Assembly: GCF_030845175.1 (NCBI RefSeq)
Contig: NZ_CP132542.1
Coordinates: forward strand, 1,048,501-1,112,500
Direction of reading: 5' to 3'
Source of the DNA: Coralliovum pocilloporae
GTDB lineage: Bacteria > Pseudomonadota > Alphaproteobacteria > Rhizobiales > Cohaesibacteraceae
DNA length: 64,000 nt
Part shown: positions 29,195 to 37,745 of the stretch, one piece after another
Position numbering within the stretch: the stretch's first letter is position 1
Layout: each line of letters opens with the position of its first letter
The notes under the pieces: generated by a model
Told to the model about the DNA's origin: nothing
Seen by the model: only the letters and a program-made list of their open reading frames with translations
Database searches by the model: none
Translations under genes and position numbers: made by a program

Positions 29195-29599
29195 ATGATC
29201 CGAAGTTATCTTATGCTTGGCTGTATTGTGATTGTTGCAGGACTGTCCGCATTTCTGGTCAGTCAGGTGAGCCATACAGATATCGAAGCCCCAACGACGA
29301 TCAAGTTCCCAAGCCTGACCGGTATGGCCCTTGAAGGCCAGACTGCTTTCAGGACAAGTTGCAGTTCCTGTCATGGCACCGGAGGGACAGGAACAGAATA
29401 CGGCCCGCCTTTGATCCACAAGATCTACAAACCTTCTCATCATGGAGACGGCGCCTTCTGGGTTGCTGTTCGAAATGGAGTACGAGCACATCACTGGCAA
29501 TTCGGAAACATGCCACCGCAGGCGGATGTGTCAGACAAAGAGATCACAAGCATCATTGCATATGTTCGGGCCGTTCAGAGATATAACAACATCAGGTAG
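29195..29599 (+). CDS. Mono-heme cytochrome c, membrane-anchored or exported
   Basis: The 134-residue protein has an N-terminal hydrophobic anchor or signal (residues 5-24), heme-binding CSSCH near residue 55 and an axial methionine candidate in GNMPPQ. It is a class I cytochrome c that would carry electrons in the periplasm. The neighbour 14 bases downstream encodes a second, structurally different cytochrome c, so the two may form a redox relay for this locus. A small inverted repeat (GAACCT...AGGTTC, 29162-29181) precedes the gene. Confidence 0.85.
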   Translation: MIRSYLMLGCIVIVAGLSAFLVSQVSHTDIEAPTTIKFPSLTGMALEGQTAFRTSCSSCHGTGGTGTEYGPPLIHKIYKPSHHGDGAFWVAVRNGVRAHHWQFGNMPPQADVSDKEITSIIAYVRAVQRYNNIR

Positions 29600-29613
29600 A
29601 GAAAGACTGAGAC

Positions 29614-30075
29614 ATGATGTCCAAGAAAAAGGCCCGGTATGGGCTGTGTATTGCTCTTATCGCCATCCCGGCAATGGCCTTCGCTCATGGCGGTGCCACT
29701 GGTATTATCAAGCACCGTATGGATGCCATGACTTCTATCGGTGACAGCATGAAACTGATTGTAGCATCAGCCCGCGGCCAGCGTGCATTTGACAAAGACG
29801 CCATCAAAGGTGCTGCTGCTCGCATCTCTGCTCACGCAACAGACATTCCAAAACTCTTTCCCGAAGGAAGCCTCGACAAGCCGACAGAGGCCGTCCCGGC
29901 CATCTGGCAGGACTGGGATAGATTTACGGCCCTCGCCACAGACCTTGAAACCAGTGCCAAGGCACTCGAAACCAAAGTCGACAGTCTTTCAGATCCATCC
30001 GAACTCGGGGCATTCATCCCTGCCATGGGACAGACATGCAAGTCCTGCCACGAGTCTTTCCGTATCAAGAAGTAA
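29614..30075 (+). CDS. Cytochrome c class II (cytochrome c'/c-556 type)
   Basis: The 153-residue protein has a signal peptide ending at AFA, then a four-helix bundle with the heme motif CKSCH near the C-terminus (MGQTCKSCHESFRIKK), the position diagnostic of class II cytochromes c. The early IIKHRMDAM segment supplies the axial methionine candidate of c-556 members. Such proteins transfer electrons or bind NO. It is probably cotranscribed with the class I cytochrome upstream. Confidence 0.85.
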   Translation: MMSKKKARYGLCIALIAIPAMAFAHGGATGIIKHRMDAMTSIGDSMKLIVASARGQRAFDKDAIKGAAARISAHATDIPKLFPEGSLDKPTEAVPAIWQDWDRFTALATDLETSAKALETKVDSLSDPSELGAFIPAMGQTCKSCHESFRIKK

Positions 30076-30242
30076 GCCTGGCTGCTGAAGCTGCTCCGTT
30101 TGGCTCCCCTATCCCCCTTCTGACACAAGGGTGATTATCAGAACGGGCTAATCCGCTATAGTTTTGTGATTGGACGGATCATCACGCTCTCTTTCAGAGA
30201 ACAGGCCCGGCCACTGGCACAGACAGAGCTGCGGGGGTTCCT

Positions 30243-31850
30243 ATGCAGAAGGTTTCAATTGCGCAATTTGACGAGCTGGAGGACCGGCAACCGGCCTACG
30301 CCCTGGTTGGCGAAGTGGATCTGGTGGTCGTCCGGTTCGATGATGATGTATCCGTCATGTATGGCCGATGCCTCCATCGGGGCGCTCTTCTGTCAGATGG
30401 ATATGTTCGCGGCCGCAATCTGATGTGCGGCCTTCACCATTGGGATTATCGGCTTGAGTCAGGCGTCTCCGCCTACAACAATGAAGAAGCGCTCCAGAAA
30501 TTCGAAAGCTGGATCGAAGAGGGTCAGGTCTGGGTCAATGAGGATGAAATCCGCGCCTGGGGCCGGGAGAACCCGCAACCCTATGCACGGAAAGCATATC
30601 TGGGTCTGTATGCTGATCTTCACGGCACTGAAGATGAGCCCTATGTCAAGGAGATCCAGACCTATGCACGATCTGGTCTGTCCAAGACCGGTCATCATGG
30701 TGTTGTCGATGCAATGGGCGTCCCGCGCCACAAGCTCCCTGACTGGGATGACATCCAGATCCTGACAGGCCAGCTCAGTACACCACCTCTTCTTGATGAC
30801 GAAGACGTGAGCACAGAAGTTGTTATCGGACCGGATGCTCAAAAACCCCTGAAACTGGCCATGCCACTCTTTGTGTCTGACATGAGTTTCGGCGCGCTGT
30901 CAGAACCGGCCAAGCGGGCTCTTGCCCGAGGAGCAGAACTTGCAGGAACAGGCATCTGTTCCGGCGAAGGAGGCATGCTGCCGGAAGAGCAGGAAGAGAA
31001 TTCCCGCTATTTCTATGAGCTGGCATCAGGGCGGTTCGGTTTTTCATGGGACAAGCTTGAAAAGGTCCAGGCTTTCCATTTCAAGGGCGGACAAGGTGCC
31101 AAGACCGGCACAGGTGGCCACCTGCCCGGTGAGAAGGTGAAAGGCAAGATTGCAGAAGTACGGGGCCTTGCAGAGGGCGAAGCGGCTATCTCGCCTGCCC
31201 GTTTTCCGAACTGGACGTCTACGGATCAGATAAAGGCCTTTGCCGATGAAGTCCGTGACCGGACCGGTGGCATTCCCATCGGCTACAAGCTCTCGGCCCA
31301 GCACGTAGAAAAAGATATCGATGCAGCCCTCGCCGTGGGTGTCGATTACATCATCCTGGATGGTCGCGGCGGCGGAACAGGTGCCGCTCCAACCATCTTC
31401 CGTGACCATATTTCTGTCCCGACCATCCCCGCCCTGGCCCGTGCAAGACGGCATCTCGATGCATCGGGTGCGCGCGCTGTCACACTGGTCATAACCGGCG
31501 GATTGCGGACTCCCGCTGATTTCGTCAAGGCCCTGGCCCTGGGCGCTGATGCGGTTGCGCTCTCCACAGCTGCAATGCATGCCATCGGTTGCATCGCCAT
31601 GCGGGCCTGTCATACGAACAATTGCCCCGTTGGCATCGCCACGCAGAAACCACATCTCGTCTCACGTCTGGTTATTGAAAATTCCGCTCAGCGCCTGACC
31701 AATTTCTTTGACGCATCCAACGAGCTGATCAAGGTTATGGCACGCGCATGTGGTCATCGTCATATCAGTCAGTTTACGCCGGACGACCTGACCACCTGGA
31801 ACCACGATATGGCCAGGCTGTCTGGTATATCCTATGCCGGTGTCTCATGA
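30243..31850 (+). CDS. Rieske domain fused to glutamate-synthase-type FMN domain
   Basis: Residues about 1-105 form a Rieske [2Fe-2S] domain: CLH at 43-45 and CGLHH about 16 residues later provide the two Cys and two His ligands. Residues about 130-530 are the central FMN/TIM-barrel domain of glutamate synthases: SDMSFGALSEPAKRAL, GEGGMLPEE, KGGQGAKTGTGG, DGRGGGTGAAP, ACHTNNCPVGIATQ. The glutaminase domain is absent. The protein is cytoplasmic by lack of signal. Related stand-alone GltS-FMN proteins are annotated as FMN-binding glutamate synthase; here an extra iron-sulfur cluster could feed electrons to FMN in place of GltD. The real substrate is not known. Confidence 0.8.
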   Translation: MQKVSIAQFDELEDRQPAYALVGEVDLVVVRFDDDVSVMYGRCLHRGALLSDGYVRGRNLMCGLHHWDYRLESGVSAYNNEEALQKFESWIEEGQVWVNEDEIRAWGRENPQPYARKAYLGLYADLHGTEDEPYVKEIQTYARSGLSKTGHHGVVDAMGVPRHKLPDWDDIQILTGQLSTPPLLDDEDVSTEVVIGPDAQKPLKLAMPLFVSDMSFGALSEPAKRALARGAELAGTGICSGEGGMLPEEQEENSRYFYELASGRFGFSWDKLEKVQAFHFKGGQGAKTGTGGHLPGEKVKGKIAEVRGLAEGEAAISPARFPNWTSTDQIKAFADEVRDRTGGIPIGYKLSAQHVEKDIDAALAVGVDYIILDGRGGGTGAAPTIFRDHISVPTIPALARARRHLDASGARAVTLVITGGLRTPADFVKALALGADAVALSTAAMHAIGCIAMRACHTNNCPVGIATQKPHLVSRLVIENSAQRLTNFFDASNELIKVMARACGHRHISQFTPDDLTTWNHDMARLSGISYAGVS

Positions 31851-31930
31851 CGTATTCATAACCTGAAATTTAAGTGCAGGTGACCGCCCTCCATATCACT
31901 CTAGCAACAGATCAAGTTGGAGAGACCCGG

Positions 31931-33307
31931 ATGATCACCAGACGCGCATTCGCGACACTTGCTGCCACAACGGCTCTGCTGCCGGAGGTATCCCTCGCGC
32001 AATCCATCCCCGAAGCCAGTGGTCTTTACCGGGCTCAGTGGGATCTGATTTTCGGAACCGATCAGGCATTCAACAAGGCTCTGGAGCAGATCCACGAGCG
32101 CGGCAACCCGGATATGGCCGCCAGCATCATTCAGGCGCTGCGGTTTTCCAATGGCTCCACAGAAGCCATGGTGGAGACCCTGGAAGCGATTACGGGAACA
32201 AAGAGCGGCAAGACCTGGTTTGACTGGATGCTCTGGCAGGAGACCCATCCCGAGGTCATACCACATCCCACATACACCCGGTTCAAACGCGAAATCTTCC
32301 TGCGGATCGACCCGAATTTCAGCGATTTTCTCAAGCCTGACTATCTCGCACGCGATCGCATGAAAATCCGCCTTGAGGAAATCACCTGGGGCGGTGTCTA
32401 CAAGGATGGCATACCCTCTCTCGACAACCCGACCCTGATCCCTGCCACCGATGCCGACTACATGCTCGATACCGATCTGGTCTTCGGCGTGTCGATCAAT
32501 GGTGACACACGTGCCTACCCGCTTCGGATCATGGGCTGGCATGAAATGTTCAACGAGGTGATCGGTGGTGTTCCTGTTGCGCTCGCCTATTGCACATTAT
32601 GCGGCTCGGGGATCCTGTTCGAGACGGACGTAAAAGGCAGGCAGAAGCCCTTTGTGTTTGGATCATCGGGTTTTCTTTATCGATCAAACAAGCTGATGTT
32701 CGACCGGGAAACCCATTCTCTGTGGAACCAGTTCACAGGAAAGCCGGTTGTCGGACCACTCGTCGACCGCAATATTGAGCTCAAGCAGAGGCCGGTGGTC
32801 ATCACCAGCTGGGCCGAGTGGCGCAGGAACAATCCTGATACCCGTATTCTTTCACTTAAAACCGGGCACAGGCGCGACTACGGGTCCGGCGTTGTCTATC
32901 AGGACTATTTCGCCTCAAATGACCTGATGTTCCCGACCCGGGTCGATCAAACCCGTCATCGCCAGAAGGATTATGTTTTCGGCATCCGCACTCAGGGCGC
33001 AGCCAAAGCCTGGCCACTGAAGGTTTTTGCAGGCGGCAAGGTCATCAATGACCGGATCAACGCGACGCCGCTTGTTCTCATCGGAGATGAAGCCACCCGC
33101 ACGGTCCGCGCCTATGAAAGCCAAGGCCTTGTATTCAAAATCAAGGGCGATGGCCTCATCTCCGGCGATGGCCGTGCCTGGACAATATCAGAAGACAACC
33201 TCAAGGCCTCTGACGGTCAAAACCTGCCGCGCGTGGCAGGACATATCGCATACTGGTTTGCCTGGAACGGCTATCTTGGTGCGGAATCAGAGCTCTATGA
33301 AAGCTGA
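31931..33307 (+). CDS. DUF3179 exported protein with Tat signal
   Basis: ATG at 31931 gives about 458 residues and a twin-arginine leader MITRRAFATLAATTALLPE with cleavage near SLAQS. The frame is open to 31874, but that would add residues before the Tat motif. The central part is the DUF3179 family: YPLRIMGWHEMFNEVIGG, AYCTLCGSGI and FDRETHSLWNQFTG. Conserved cysteines in the CTLC motif and histidines suggest a metal or redox role. Export through Tat implies folding with a cofactor in the cytoplasm. Its function is undescribed. Confidence 0.8.
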   Translation: MITRRAFATLAATTALLPEVSLAQSIPEASGLYRAQWDLIFGTDQAFNKALEQIHERGNPDMAASIIQALRFSNGSTEAMVETLEAITGTKSGKTWFDWMLWQETHPEVIPHPTYTRFKREIFLRIDPNFSDFLKPDYLARDRMKIRLEEITWGGVYKDGIPSLDNPTLIPATDADYMLDTDLVFGVSINGDTRAYPLRIMGWHEMFNEVIGGVPVALAYCTLCGSGILFETDVKGRQKPFVFGSSGFLYRSNKLMFDRETHSLWNQFTGKPVVGPLVDRNIELKQRPVVITSWAEWRRNNPDTRILSLKTGHRRDYGSGVVYQDYFASNDLMFPTRVDQTRHRQKDYVFGIRTQGAAKAWPLKVFAGGKVINDRINATPLVLIGDEATRTVRAYESQGLVFKIKGDGLISGDGRAWTISEDNLKASDGQNLPRVAGHIAYWFAWNGYLGAESELYES

Positions 33308-33430
33308 TCAGAACATCACGGCTGTCGCCGGAGACAGGAAAACTGCACCTATATGAAATTGTGACAGGATTCGCATAAGATAGCAGAATGAATCGCCGAA
33401 ACCATAAAGGTTCGAAACCGGGAGGATTAT

Positions 33431-33715
33431 GTGACACTTGCTGAGACAATCATATCCGGTGTCGAAATATACGGGATAATCGGCCTTGTTATCGCCGGCT
33501 TATTTCTCTTTGTCGGGTTGGACAGGGTGGACCCGGCAGCCAAGGATGCCTACGCCTTCAGACCACTCCTCGTACCAGGCATCGTTGTGCTCTGGCCACT
33601 CGTGCTCTGGCGCTGGGCACAATTGGAGAAAGTCCGGGCAAAAGGATGCGGAAGTGATCATTGCCAGACATCCGAGGCTTCTACATCATCATCTGATCTG
33701 AAATCAGGAGGCTGA
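33431..33715 (+). CDS. Small membrane protein, unknown function
   Basis: A 94-residue protein starting at GTG 33431 after GGGAGGAT. It has two predicted hydrophobic segments (residues about 13-30 and 46-62) and a hydrophilic C-terminus with CGSDHC, a possible metal- or disulfide-forming pair. I recognise no family. It sits immediately before a second tiny membrane protein and the ferric-reductase-like gene, so it may be a subunit of that membrane redox complex. Confidence 0.6.
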   Translation: MTLAETIISGVEIYGIIGLVIAGLFLFVGLDRVDPAAKDAYAFRPLLVPGIVVLWPLVLWRWAQLEKVRAKGCGSDHCQTSEASTSSSDLKSGG

Positions 33716-33718
33716 CCC

Positions 33719-33880
33719 ATGCGTCGCAGCCTGCGCTCTGCACACAAAACCATCTGGATTGGTTTCGCTCTCCTGATTCCGGCCATCATCGTAACCGCCC
33801 TTCTTGTCCGCCAGACCGGCCCTCTGGAAAAGGCACCGGTTCTGCTGTCTCCACCTGTCGCGGAAGGAGCAGCCTCATGA
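33719..33880 (+). CDS. Tiny membrane protein (53 residues)
   Basis: ATG at 33719 opens a 53-codon frame with a single membrane helix (TIWIGFALLIPAIIVTALLV) after a basic N-terminus and a short periplasmic tail ending EGAAS. Its TGA (33878-33880) overlaps the ATG of the next gene as ATGA, and AGGAGGCTGACCC lies just upstream. Both support real translation. The topology resembles small accessory subunits of membrane redox complexes. No homologue is recognised. Confidence 0.6.
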   Translation: MRRSLRSAHKTIWIGFALLIPAIIVTALLVRQTGPLEKAPVLLSPPVAEGAAS

Positions 33881-34938
33881 GTCATACCTACCGCCCGGTT
33901 CTCTGGAACAAGAACAAATACTGGTATGATGCGGTCCTTATTGTTGGCGTCACACTCTATCTGCTGGTCTTTCTCAAACTGGCACCGGAGTTTCAGTCCG
34001 TCACACGTCCGGTTGATGTTCCAATCCAGCGGATGCGAGCCTTTGGCTCCTGCGCTTTCCTGATGCTGACAGTCATTCTCTGTATCGGCCCGCTGGCGCG
34101 GCTCGACAGACGATTTGTGCCATTGCTCTACAACCGCCGTCATTTCGGCGTTCTGACCTGCATCGTGGCACTGCTCCATCTGCGCTATGTGCTGGCCTGG
34201 TACTATTCCTTCTCGCCCACACAGGATTTCGTAGCACTTCTGACCAGCAATACGAGCTTTGGCCAGTTGCTTGGTTTTCCGTTTGAACTGTTTGGCATCT
34301 TTGCCCTGATCATCCTGATCATTCTGGCTGTGACAAGCCATGACTTCTGGCTCAGCTTTCTGACGCCACCAGTCTGGAAAACCCTGCATATGGGAATTTA
34401 TTTCGCCTATGCGTCCCTGGTGGCTCATGTGGCATTCGGCTATCTGCAGGATGTGGACAACCCGCTCTTTGCACTGGTCTTCATGGGAGGCGCACTCCTC
34501 GTTGTCGCCTTGCATGTGGTCGCAGGCCTGAAGGAAAGCGCGACAGATGGCCATCGGGATGGAGAAGCCCATCAGAACTGGGTGCCGGTCTGTGACGTGG
34601 ATGAAATCGCCAACAAGCGAGGCCGTGTCGTTATCCTCCCCAATGATGAGCGCGCGGCTGTTTTTCGCTATGACGGCAAGCTTTCCGCCCTTTCCAATCT
34701 CTGTGCCCATCAGAATGGCCCTCTGGGTGAAGGGCGTATTCTCTATGGCTGTGTGACCTGTCCATGGCATGGCTTTCAGTATCGGCCAGCCGATGGCAGA
34801 GCACCGGCCCCGTTCACAGAAAAGCTGCCAACCTACCGTTTGAAACTGGAAGGCAACATGATCTTCATTGATCCAAAAGCCAATCCCGCGGGCACCTATG
34901 TGGAACCGGTTCTGATCCCGGAGGAGAATGCATCATGA
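33877..34938 (+). CDS. Ferric-reductase-like membrane protein with C-terminal Rieske domain
   Basis: The 353-residue protein has about six membrane helices (residues 15-225) of the ferric-reductase-like transmembrane fold, with histidines in helices (LTCIVALLHLRYVL, TLHMGIYFAYASLVAHVAFG) that can bind two b-type hemes. The C-terminal part (about 230-345) is a Rieske domain with CAHQNGPLG and CPWHGFQY supplying the Cys/His ligands. It would pass electrons between a heme membrane core and a soluble partner on the Rieske side. Start and stop overlap the neighbours by four bases each, so it is tightly coupled in this operon. Confidence 0.85.
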   Translation: MSHTYRPVLWNKNKYWYDAVLIVGVTLYLLVFLKLAPEFQSVTRPVDVPIQRMRAFGSCAFLMLTVILCIGPLARLDRRFVPLLYNRRHFGVLTCIVALLHLRYVLAWYYSFSPTQDFVALLTSNTSFGQLLGFPFELFGIFALIILIILAVTSHDFWLSFLTPPVWKTLHMGIYFAYASLVAHVAFGYLQDVDNPLFALVFMGGALLVVALHVVAGLKESATDGHRDGEAHQNWVPVCDVDEIANKRGRVVILPNDERAAVFRYDGKLSALSNLCAHQNGPLGEGRILYGCVTCPWHGFQYRPADGRAPAPFTEKLPTYRLKLEGNMIFIDPKANPAGTYVEPVLIPEENAS

Positions 34939-35714
34939 GCGGCACCCGTTATGACGGCTTTTTCATCGGCTGGAGCAAGAAGCTTCCGAAGGGTCTACAG
35001 GTATTTCTGCCCGCTTTCGCCATGCTGCTTATCGGGCTTTTTGCCGGTGTTGCCTATTCTGTCGCTGTCACACAGGATGATCCGGGCGACGGGCGCTTTG
35101 CCTTCAATCTCGGTCGCCAGACGGTGGTGGGTGTGCTGGAAGCCGATCCCTATCCGACTATCCGCATTCCTCCGAATGAAACCTATCCGGACGGTCACAC
35201 CATGATGCTGTCCGGCCCGGGCAAGCGCGGCGTTGCCAAACAGGCGCGCGCCCTTGATGGCCGCGTGGTCCATGCAACCGGCGTCCTGTTGCAACGGGGT
35301 GATCTGGATATGCTGCAGGTCAATGGCGGACGCTTGCGGTTGGCAACAGCAGTATCTGAAGACCCGGCACAGATGCCTGAAGATCTGATGACAGCGCAGA
35401 ACCTTGGACGCTGGCGCCTCACCGGCGAAATCTGCGACGGTAAATGCTATGTGGGGGCCATGCGCCCCGGCTCCGGTCTGGCTCACAAGGCCTGCGCTAA
35501 TCTTTGCCTTACCGGTGGCATACCGCCGGTTTTTGTCACAACAGGGCCGGTTGAAGGGCAAACCTTCTTTCTTCTTGGAGACAAGGACGGCAAGGCACTG
35601 ACAGACCGCATTACAGATCTGACCGCCCTCCTGATCAAGGCCGAGGGCGAGATTGAACGGCGGGGAGACCTGCTGGTGTTCAAAATGGATCTTGAGACTG
35701 TGAAGGTGCAATAA
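34935..35714 (+). CDS. Membrane-anchored protein with conserved cysteine motif, unknown function
   Basis: A 259-residue protein with one membrane helix (about residues 24-45) and a periplasmic region. It contains a striking segment GEICDGKCYVGAMRPGSG then HKACANLCLTGGIPPVF, with four cysteines and a histidine that could bind metal or heme. I have seen this kind of motif only in uncharacterised proteins near membrane redox genes. The first half looks like a small beta-barrel (VVGVLEADPYPTIRI). It is coupled by ATGA to the ferric-reductase-like gene and is likely its partner. Confidence 0.65.
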   Translation: MSGTRYDGFFIGWSKKLPKGLQVFLPAFAMLLIGLFAGVAYSVAVTQDDPGDGRFAFNLGRQTVVGVLEADPYPTIRIPPNETYPDGHTMMLSGPGKRGVAKQARALDGRVVHATGVLLQRGDLDMLQVNGGRLRLATAVSEDPAQMPEDLMTAQNLGRWRLTGEICDGKCYVGAMRPGSGLAHKACANLCLTGGIPPVFVTTGPVEGQTFFLLGDKDGKALTDRITDLTALLIKAEGEIERRGDLLVFKMDLETVKVQ

Positions 35715-35953
35715 TGACAGGCAAGTTACGCCACGGTGTCGGACTGGGCATTGCAGCGCTCCTGATTGGTCTTATCTATTACGGCTGGGACACGGGTCTG
35801 CCGATGTTCGAACGGGAATTGAGGGGTTTACGCCTGTTTGGCAAGAACTATCCTGAACTGGCAACTCTGTTAGCCGTGTTTGGTGCCTACGGGTTGATGA
35901 GCTTCGCCCAGTGGCTGTGGGACAAGGTGCCGGGAGGGGACCATCACAGCTGA
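35714..35953 (+). CDS. Small membrane protein, unknown function
   Basis: A 79-residue protein with a helix near residues 10-25 and a second weak one near 50-66. It begins at the last base of the preceding stop (TAATG), which indicates translational coupling. It closes the group of membrane proteins that starts with the DUF3179 gene. No family recognised. Confidence 0.55.
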   Translation: MTGKLRHGVGLGIAALLIGLIYYGWDTGLPMFERELRGLRLFGKNYPELATLLAVFGAYGLMSFAQWLWDKVPGGDHHS

Positions 35954-36002
35954 TGGTGAGTAAGACGTGCGCAATGAGTTTTGACCCTGGGAGACACATC
36001 TG

Positions 36003-37715
36003 TTGCCGGTAGAGCCTGAACGGCTGAAGTCAGTGCCGCTGCTGAAAAGCCTCTCTGACCAGGATCTCGCCCATGTGGCGAGCAAGATGACCCGTATTCA
36101 CCTGGCCGCTTCTGAAACACTGTTCCGGGCTGGTGAAGCCGGAGACGCGATTTATATCCTTGCGGCAGGATCACTTGGCATCTACGCGGAGGATAATCCT
36201 CTATCCCGACGCCTCGTCGCTTTGACGAAACCGGGAGAGACCGTCGGCGAGATGGCTCTCATCACCGATGAGCCACGATCAGCAACCGTGATCGGCATAC
36301 GGGACTCAACCCTGTTCAAACTGACCCGTCAGAACTTCGAGCGCCTTGTCACCCTATACCCCTCCATTCTGATTGGTGTCAGCCGCCTGCTGGCCGAACG
36401 CCTGCGCGCAAGCTTTGACCCTCAGGGCCCAAGGATAGAACCCAAGGTCACCGCTCTTCTGCCGGTAACCTCCTCCTGCGCTCCTCTCGATATGGCAAAT
36501 CGCCTCGCTGATATCCTGCGCGCCTCTGGTTCGAGTGTTTTCATCGCCACATCGGATGATAGAGACCAGCGCACGGGCTGGTTTGCAGAACTGGAAAGCC
36601 AGTATGATCATGTCCTGCTCTGCGGCGATATCACATCCAATGACTGGCTGGGCCGATGCGCCCGGCAGGCTGACCGTATTCTGGTCCTGTCCCGATCGGA
36701 AGACGTTCTGTTCTCACGCTTCCAGAGTGCTCTTCTGGCTCAGCGGGCAGAACACCAGCTCGTCGATCTTGTGGTTCTGCACGACAGTGAACGCCGACGC
36801 CCCACCGGGACATATCGCTGCCACAAGGATCTCTGCTTCAACCGGCATTTCCACATCAGGGAGCATCAGCCCCAGGACTGGCAGCGTCTCGCGAGACTGG
36901 TCTCAGGCAAAGCTGTAGGCTTGGTGCTTGGCGGCGGTGGAGCCCGCGCATACGCACATATCGGTGTTTACAAAGCCTGCCTTGAAAAAGGTATTCCCAT
37001 TGATTTTGTCGGTGGCACATCCATGGGGGCCATTATTGCCGCCTGCATTGCCATGGGTTGGAATCTTGACGACATCATCCGCCGCATCAGGGCGACATTT
37101 GTGAAGAGCAATCCGCTGTCAGATTACTCACTTCCCCTGCTCGGACTTGTCAGTGGTGCCAAAGTGGAACGCCTTTTAAAGGAGCACTTCCGAGACATTC
37201 AGATAGCCGATATGTGGCTGCCCTTTTATTGCGTGTCATCAAATCTGACCACAGCCTCGGTGCACATTCACATGTCGGGCATGGTGAGAGAGGCCCTGCG
37301 CGCTTCCATTTCCCTGCCCGGCATCCTTCCGCCCGTCATCAACGATACAGGCGTCCTTGTGGACGGCGGCGTTATGAACAACCTGCCGGTAGACATCATG
37401 CAGCAGCAGAACCCCGGTGCGGTGATAGCGGTTGATGTCGCCCGGGATCTGTCCCTGACCCCGGACGCCCTGCGCCGGGAGCAGGAGAAACCCTTGTGGA
37501 GACGTTTTCTGTCCCCTCCTATTTTTAGCATCCTGATGCGTTCAGGTACGCTTGCAAGTGAGGCAGAAAACCAGGTGCAGCTTTCGGCCAGTGACTTGTC
37601 TATTACCCCGTCTCTCGGAGACATAGACATCCGCCACTGGCGCCGCTTTGATGATGTTGTTGAAGCAGGTTATCAGAGCGCCATGGCAACTCTTGAGCAG
37701 TTCAACGTGAGCTGA
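36003..37715 (+). CDS. Patatin-like phospholipase with N-terminal cyclic-nucleotide-binding domain
   Basis: The 570-residue protein starts at TTG 36003, with GGGAG 10-15 bases upstream. Residues about 10-125 are a cNMP-binding domain (AGEAGDAIYILAAGSLGIY, PGETVGEMALI). Residues about 150-290 form a linker domain seen in the neuropathy-target-esterase group. Residues about 300-490 are the patatin core: LGGGGARAYAHIG oxyanion loop, GGTSMGA nucleophile serine and VDGGVMNN with the catalytic aspartate. It likely hydrolyses lysophospholipids at the inner membrane under nucleotide control. It ends 30 bases from the convergent hutU. Confidence 0.85.
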   Translation: MPVEPERLKSVPLLKSLSDQDLAHVASKMTRIHLAASETLFRAGEAGDAIYILAAGSLGIYAEDNPLSRRLVALTKPGETVGEMALITDEPRSATVIGIRDSTLFKLTRQNFERLVTLYPSILIGVSRLLAERLRASFDPQGPRIEPKVTALLPVTSSCAPLDMANRLADILRASGSSVFIATSDDRDQRTGWFAELESQYDHVLLCGDITSNDWLGRCARQADRILVLSRSEDVLFSRFQSALLAQRAEHQLVDLVVLHDSERRRPTGTYRCHKDLCFNRHFHIREHQPQDWQRLARLVSGKAVGLVLGGGGARAYAHIGVYKACLEKGIPIDFVGGTSMGAIIAACIAMGWNLDDIIRRIRATFVKSNPLSDYSLPLLGLVSGAKVERLLKEHFRDIQIADMWLPFYCVSSNLTTASVHIHMSGMVREALRASISLPGILPPVINDTGVLVDGGVMNNLPVDIMQQQNPGAVIAVDVARDLSLTPDALRREQEKPLWRRFLSPPIFSILMRSGTLASEAENQVQLSASDLSITPSLGDIDIRHWRRFDDVVEAGYQSAMATLEQFNVS

Positions 37716-37745
37716 GGGTAGCCGCACTTCGCTTCAGGCCTCCTG

